In this document: piece after piece, positions 9,046 to 11,476 of the stretch
Layout: each line of letters begins with the position of its first letter
Numbering within the stretch: position 1 is the stretch's first letter
Origin: Circinella minor
Lineage: Eukaryota; Mucoromycota; Mucoromycetes; Mucorales; Lichtheimiaceae
Assembly: GCA_016758965.1 (NCBI GenBank)
Contig: JAEPRB010000607.1
Coordinates: 1-11,476, forward strand
Direction: 5' to 3'
Length of the DNA: 11,476 nucleotides
Position numbers and translations under genes: made by a program
Notes under the pieces: generated by a model
What the model was told of the DNA's origin: nothing
Databases searched by the model: none
Seen by the model: only the letters and a program-made list of their open reading frames with translations

Positions 9046-9575
9046 GTTTATATAACGTCCACCCATCAATGTAAGAGTGCCGGGATATCTCGCCGTCAAT
9101 CCGTCGACATCGTCCAAGTACTTCTTGCTTTGCTTCAGTTTCGTACGTCGTCCTTGGTTTGCTAGCATATTATCAATGCGTCGATTTGCGAGTAGGATAT
9201 ACACCGTCCTTAGTGAATTGTCTAAGTAATATCGTTTGCTGGAACCCTTCACAGCAGTGACGGAAACGTTTTTCGTCAACCCAATCGTCTGCTTCTATCA
9301 TCCAATATTATCTAAAATTCAAAATCGTCGAAGCAATAGCAAGCCAGGTTTAGGCCCTCCCCCCTCAATATAACGTCTTGAGAAAGGAACAGAGAATGAG
9401 CAAGATCGTCTGCAGCATTACTGGCTAAAAAAATTGTAGAAAAAGAATCGTCTTTTCAAAAGAGAGTGAAGTAAAAAAAAATTTAAAAATAATAATAATA
9501 AATCTTTTTTTTGTAACACCAAAACCAAAAAAGGAAAAATGACAATAAATAAAAAAAAATACTTAAGAAATATTT
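9046..9575 (-). other. 3' untranslated stretch of the retroelement
   Basis: About 530 bp separate the stop at 9576-9578 from the polypurine tract. A minus-strand open frame runs through 9279-9001 into the LTR but has no ATG near its start and resembles no family I know. The stretch has A/T-rich runs at 9470-9560, eleven or more CGTC tetramers, and a second purine tract at 9355-9366. It may be an untranslated leader to the LTR or the relic of an extra ORF. Confidence 0.5.
9355..9366 (-). promoter_or_regulatory. Second polypurine-like tract
   Basis: The sense strand reads GAGGGGGGAGGG, preceded by GACGTTATATT. The true tract at 9037-9045 is preceded by GACGTTATATAAAC. The shared GACGTTATAT followed by a G-run suggests a duplicated or accessory plus-strand primer about 320 bp upstream of the LTR. 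Confidence 0.5.
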
Positions 9576-11476
9576 TTATCGTCTTCGTAATTGCTTTGGT
9601 GGTCGTCCCCGTCGTTGCTTAGGTGGAGATACATCATCTTGTCCATCCTTAGCAGGTTTTTGCATCGAAGTAAGGTATTCGTGCAATATTTGTGAAGCAT
9701 TTTCCAAATGCGTTGCTGGTTCCCAAGTAGCTTCGTGTGATGAATAACCTTTCCATTTGACCAGGTACCGTAGCTTGTTTCTTCATATACGATCGTCAAG
9801 AATAGCTTCAACTTCAAACTCATCGTCAGAAGTATTGGTAATCACAGGAGGTCGTTCGGGTCGTCGATCCTTATCGTCTGGTTCCAAATATTCTTTGAGA
9901 GCACTAACATAAAAAACATTATGTGCTTTAATCGTCGCCGGCAAATTAAGCTTATATGCAACTTATCCAATCCTTTTTAATATCTTGTATGGACTAGCCC
10001 ACCGTGGAAGCAGTTTTTTGGTTGGTGCATTGGAATAAACATCAGGATTAAGATGTGCCGTTTTAACTAAAACTTGATTTCCAACTTCAAGCACCAAATC
10101 ACATTGTTTTCGGTTAGCATACATAGCTTGTCGTTCCGTTGTTGCTTCTTTAATGGCTTTAGTAACGTCGATCCAAATGGCATCCAATCGCTTGGCAAGG
10201 GCACCAGCATAGACATTATTTACTGCGTCGTCACCCTGTCGGATGCATGCTTGGCATCATTATATGTGTGTTCCAACACAGGAAGCCATTCGTCACAATC
10301 CTTCTGATTATATACCACGTAACGTCGTAACATGTCTTCAAGGCTGCGGTTGGTTCGCTGCGTTTGACTGTCTAATTCTGCGTGCATACTGGAAGAAAGT
10401 CGTCTTTGAACTCCTAATAGTTTTGTTAAGGCCGTCCAAAACTTAGAAGTAAAGCGTACGTCTCGATCTGATACAATATCATTTGGCAATCCATGCTGTC
10501 GATATATTTCGCGCAAAAATAGGTGAGCAAAATCCTCTGCTGTATCCATCGTCTTGCAAGGAGCGAAATGACCACGTTTCGAAAAGCGATCCACAAAAAC
10601 GACGTTTGCATCAAAGTGTCGAGGCGTCTTGGGTAAATGAACAATAAAATCCACTGAAATAGAAGTCCATTGTCATTCAGCTATTTGTAGCGGTTGAAGT
10701 AATCCAGCAGGTTTTTGATTCGCCGACTTAGTCCGTTGACATAGATCACAAGTAGCAATATAACGTCGAACATCCTTGTTCATATGTGGCCAAGAGTAAG
10801 TCCGGCAAAGTCTTTCCATTGTGGCGTCAATACCTCTATGTTCTGCTACTGGTGCATCATGAGCGTCATGCAAAATCGTATTTAGTAGCGTTGGCATTCT
10901 TGGTACACAAAGAAGTCGTCTTCCATCCATGTTACGATAAATAATACCATCTTCCAAAGAATATTCGCCATTATCGTCATTTGTTCGTAACTTGGATAAG
11001 ATATCACTCCAAAAAGAATCGTCAGCATAATGCTTTGCACAGTCTTTGCCAAACATCTCCCCGCTCACTGAAATAACGATAGAATCAAGTTCCATTGAAA
11101 CGTCTGGATGGAAAGGCTCAGAAGGTGGTCGTTTTGATAGCGCCTCTGCGCCTGTATTTTCTTCTCGAGGAATATGGTGCACGTCAAATCGATATGACAT
11201 CAATTTTCCCAACAATCGAATCTGACGTTTGAATAAATTCTTGCTTTTGGAATGCATCGTCGATATCGCTCGATTATCAGTATAGACAGTAAATTTTTTA
11301 TCGTCGAGATGATGTCTCCGCTGATCAACACAATATGAAACGGCCAATCATTCTTGTTCATGTACTGGGTAATTCAGCTCTGCACTTTTTAACGTCCTCA
11401 AAGCATATGCAACAGGGTGCAATAAACCGTCGTCCTGAACTTGACTAAGAATACCACCAATAGCAACCGTAGATGC
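9576..11476 (-). pseudogene. pol: Chromovirus Pol C-terminal half: RNase H, integrase, chromodomain
   Basis: The frame is open at the right edge, one codon after the expected RNase H Asp. RNase H (about 11476-11130) shows LNYPVHEQE, FTVYTDNRA and GAEALSKRP, with Glu at the last acidic site where Asp is usual. The integrase HHCC finger (about 10890-10715) shows HDAPVAEHRG, YSWPHMNKDV and CDLCQRTK. The core (about 10660-10250) has its first Asp in VDFIVHLP, its second in IVSDRDVRF, then exactly 35 residues to a Gln (10360-10358) where catalytic Glu belongs. A GPY/F-like module (LLPRWASPYKILKRIG) precedes the chromodomain [19 protein letters not shown] (about 9776-9666) and a C-terminal AT-hook, RRGRPPK (9614-9594). 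The damage is TGA at 11350-11348, 10675-10673 and 9785-9783, TAA at 9965-9963, and a frame change with apparent deletion at 10243-10224. The enzyme would normally process and integrate element DNA. Confidence 0.88.

Larger units (their letters stand above)
8666..11476 (-). mobile_element. Ty3/gypsy chromovirus retrotransposon (3' part)
   Basis: Reading the minus strand from the right edge, RNase H, integrase, chromodomain, untranslated region, polypurine tract and LTR follow in the order of chromoviral Ty3/gypsy elements. Gag, protease, reverse transcriptase, the primer-binding site and the 5' LTR are outside. The coding region is broken in several places, so this copy could not move by its own proteins. 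It is richer in CpG than the rest of the window. Confidence 0.85.

Noticed and set aside
9563..9823. Minus-strand 86-codon open frame near the Pol end
   Set aside because: The chromodomain and AT-hook lie in a different frame (stop at 9576-9578), so this is an out-of-frame shadow.
10074..10446. Plus-strand open frames opposite the integrase
   Set aside because: They are antisense to recognisable integrase motifs and have no family-like features.
2686..11350. TGA reassigned or read through as an amino acid
   Set aside because: The same genes also have TAA stops, frameshifts and a lost catalytic residue, so decay is simpler than recoding.
1..11476. tRNA, rRNA, CRISPR array or bacterial operon signals
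   Set aside because: No cloverleaf, rRNA-like or spacer-repeat pattern was seen, and the introns and transposon types indicate a eukaryotic nuclear genome.

Overview
The window looks like a transposon-dense, AT-rich stretch of a eukaryotic genome, most likely an early-diverging filamentous fungus (Mucoromycota in the broad sense). The reasons are short GT..AG introns of about 70-130 bp with CTAAC/CTAAT branch-like sequences, and the combination of a KDZ transposase, a Tnp2 transposase and a Ty3/gypsy chromovirus. The organism is an inference from this mix. No host housekeeping gene can be named.

Layout. 1-240: two open coding-like pieces in one frame, of unknown identity. 241-902: AT-rich, with an imperfect 94-bp-spaced repeat and a TATA-like box before an ATG at 903. 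903-1259 and 4118-7376 (+): exons of a KDZ (Kyakuja-Dileera-Zisupton) transposase gene, with the CxC cysteine cluster, the IDGN, YDIGC and DGEG..ERLW catalytic blocks and an acidic tail. I infer 13 exons; one exon carries a probable 1-nt frameshift and one exon junction is out of phase. 1684-3786 (-): a decayed, intron-containing Tnp2-type (CACTA/EnSpm-like) transposase lying antisense between KDZ exons 2 and 3. The splice phases of those two exons match, so Tnp2 appears nested in a KDZ intron. 7377-8660: AT-rich spacer with an exact 127-bp tandem duplication and a small unidentified minus-strand ORF.

8666-11476 (-): the 3' part of a Ty3/gypsy chromovirus, made of a 371-bp LTR with TGTAAT..ATTACA ends, a polypurine tract, a roughly 530-bp untranslated stretch, then RNase H, integrase, GPY/F-like, chromodomain and AT-hook coding sequence. 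The coding region has four in-frame stops, one frame change with apparent deletion, and a catalytic Glu-to-Gln change in integrase. The element's 5' part lies beyond the right edge.

The three transposons differ in decay. KDZ is the least damaged. Tnp2 and the retroelement both carry TGA stops where Arg (CGA) is expected, suggesting CpG deamination. The retroelement also shows a marked one-strand excess of the tetramer CGTC (GACG on its sense strand) across coding, untranslated and LTR sequence, which no feature here explains.
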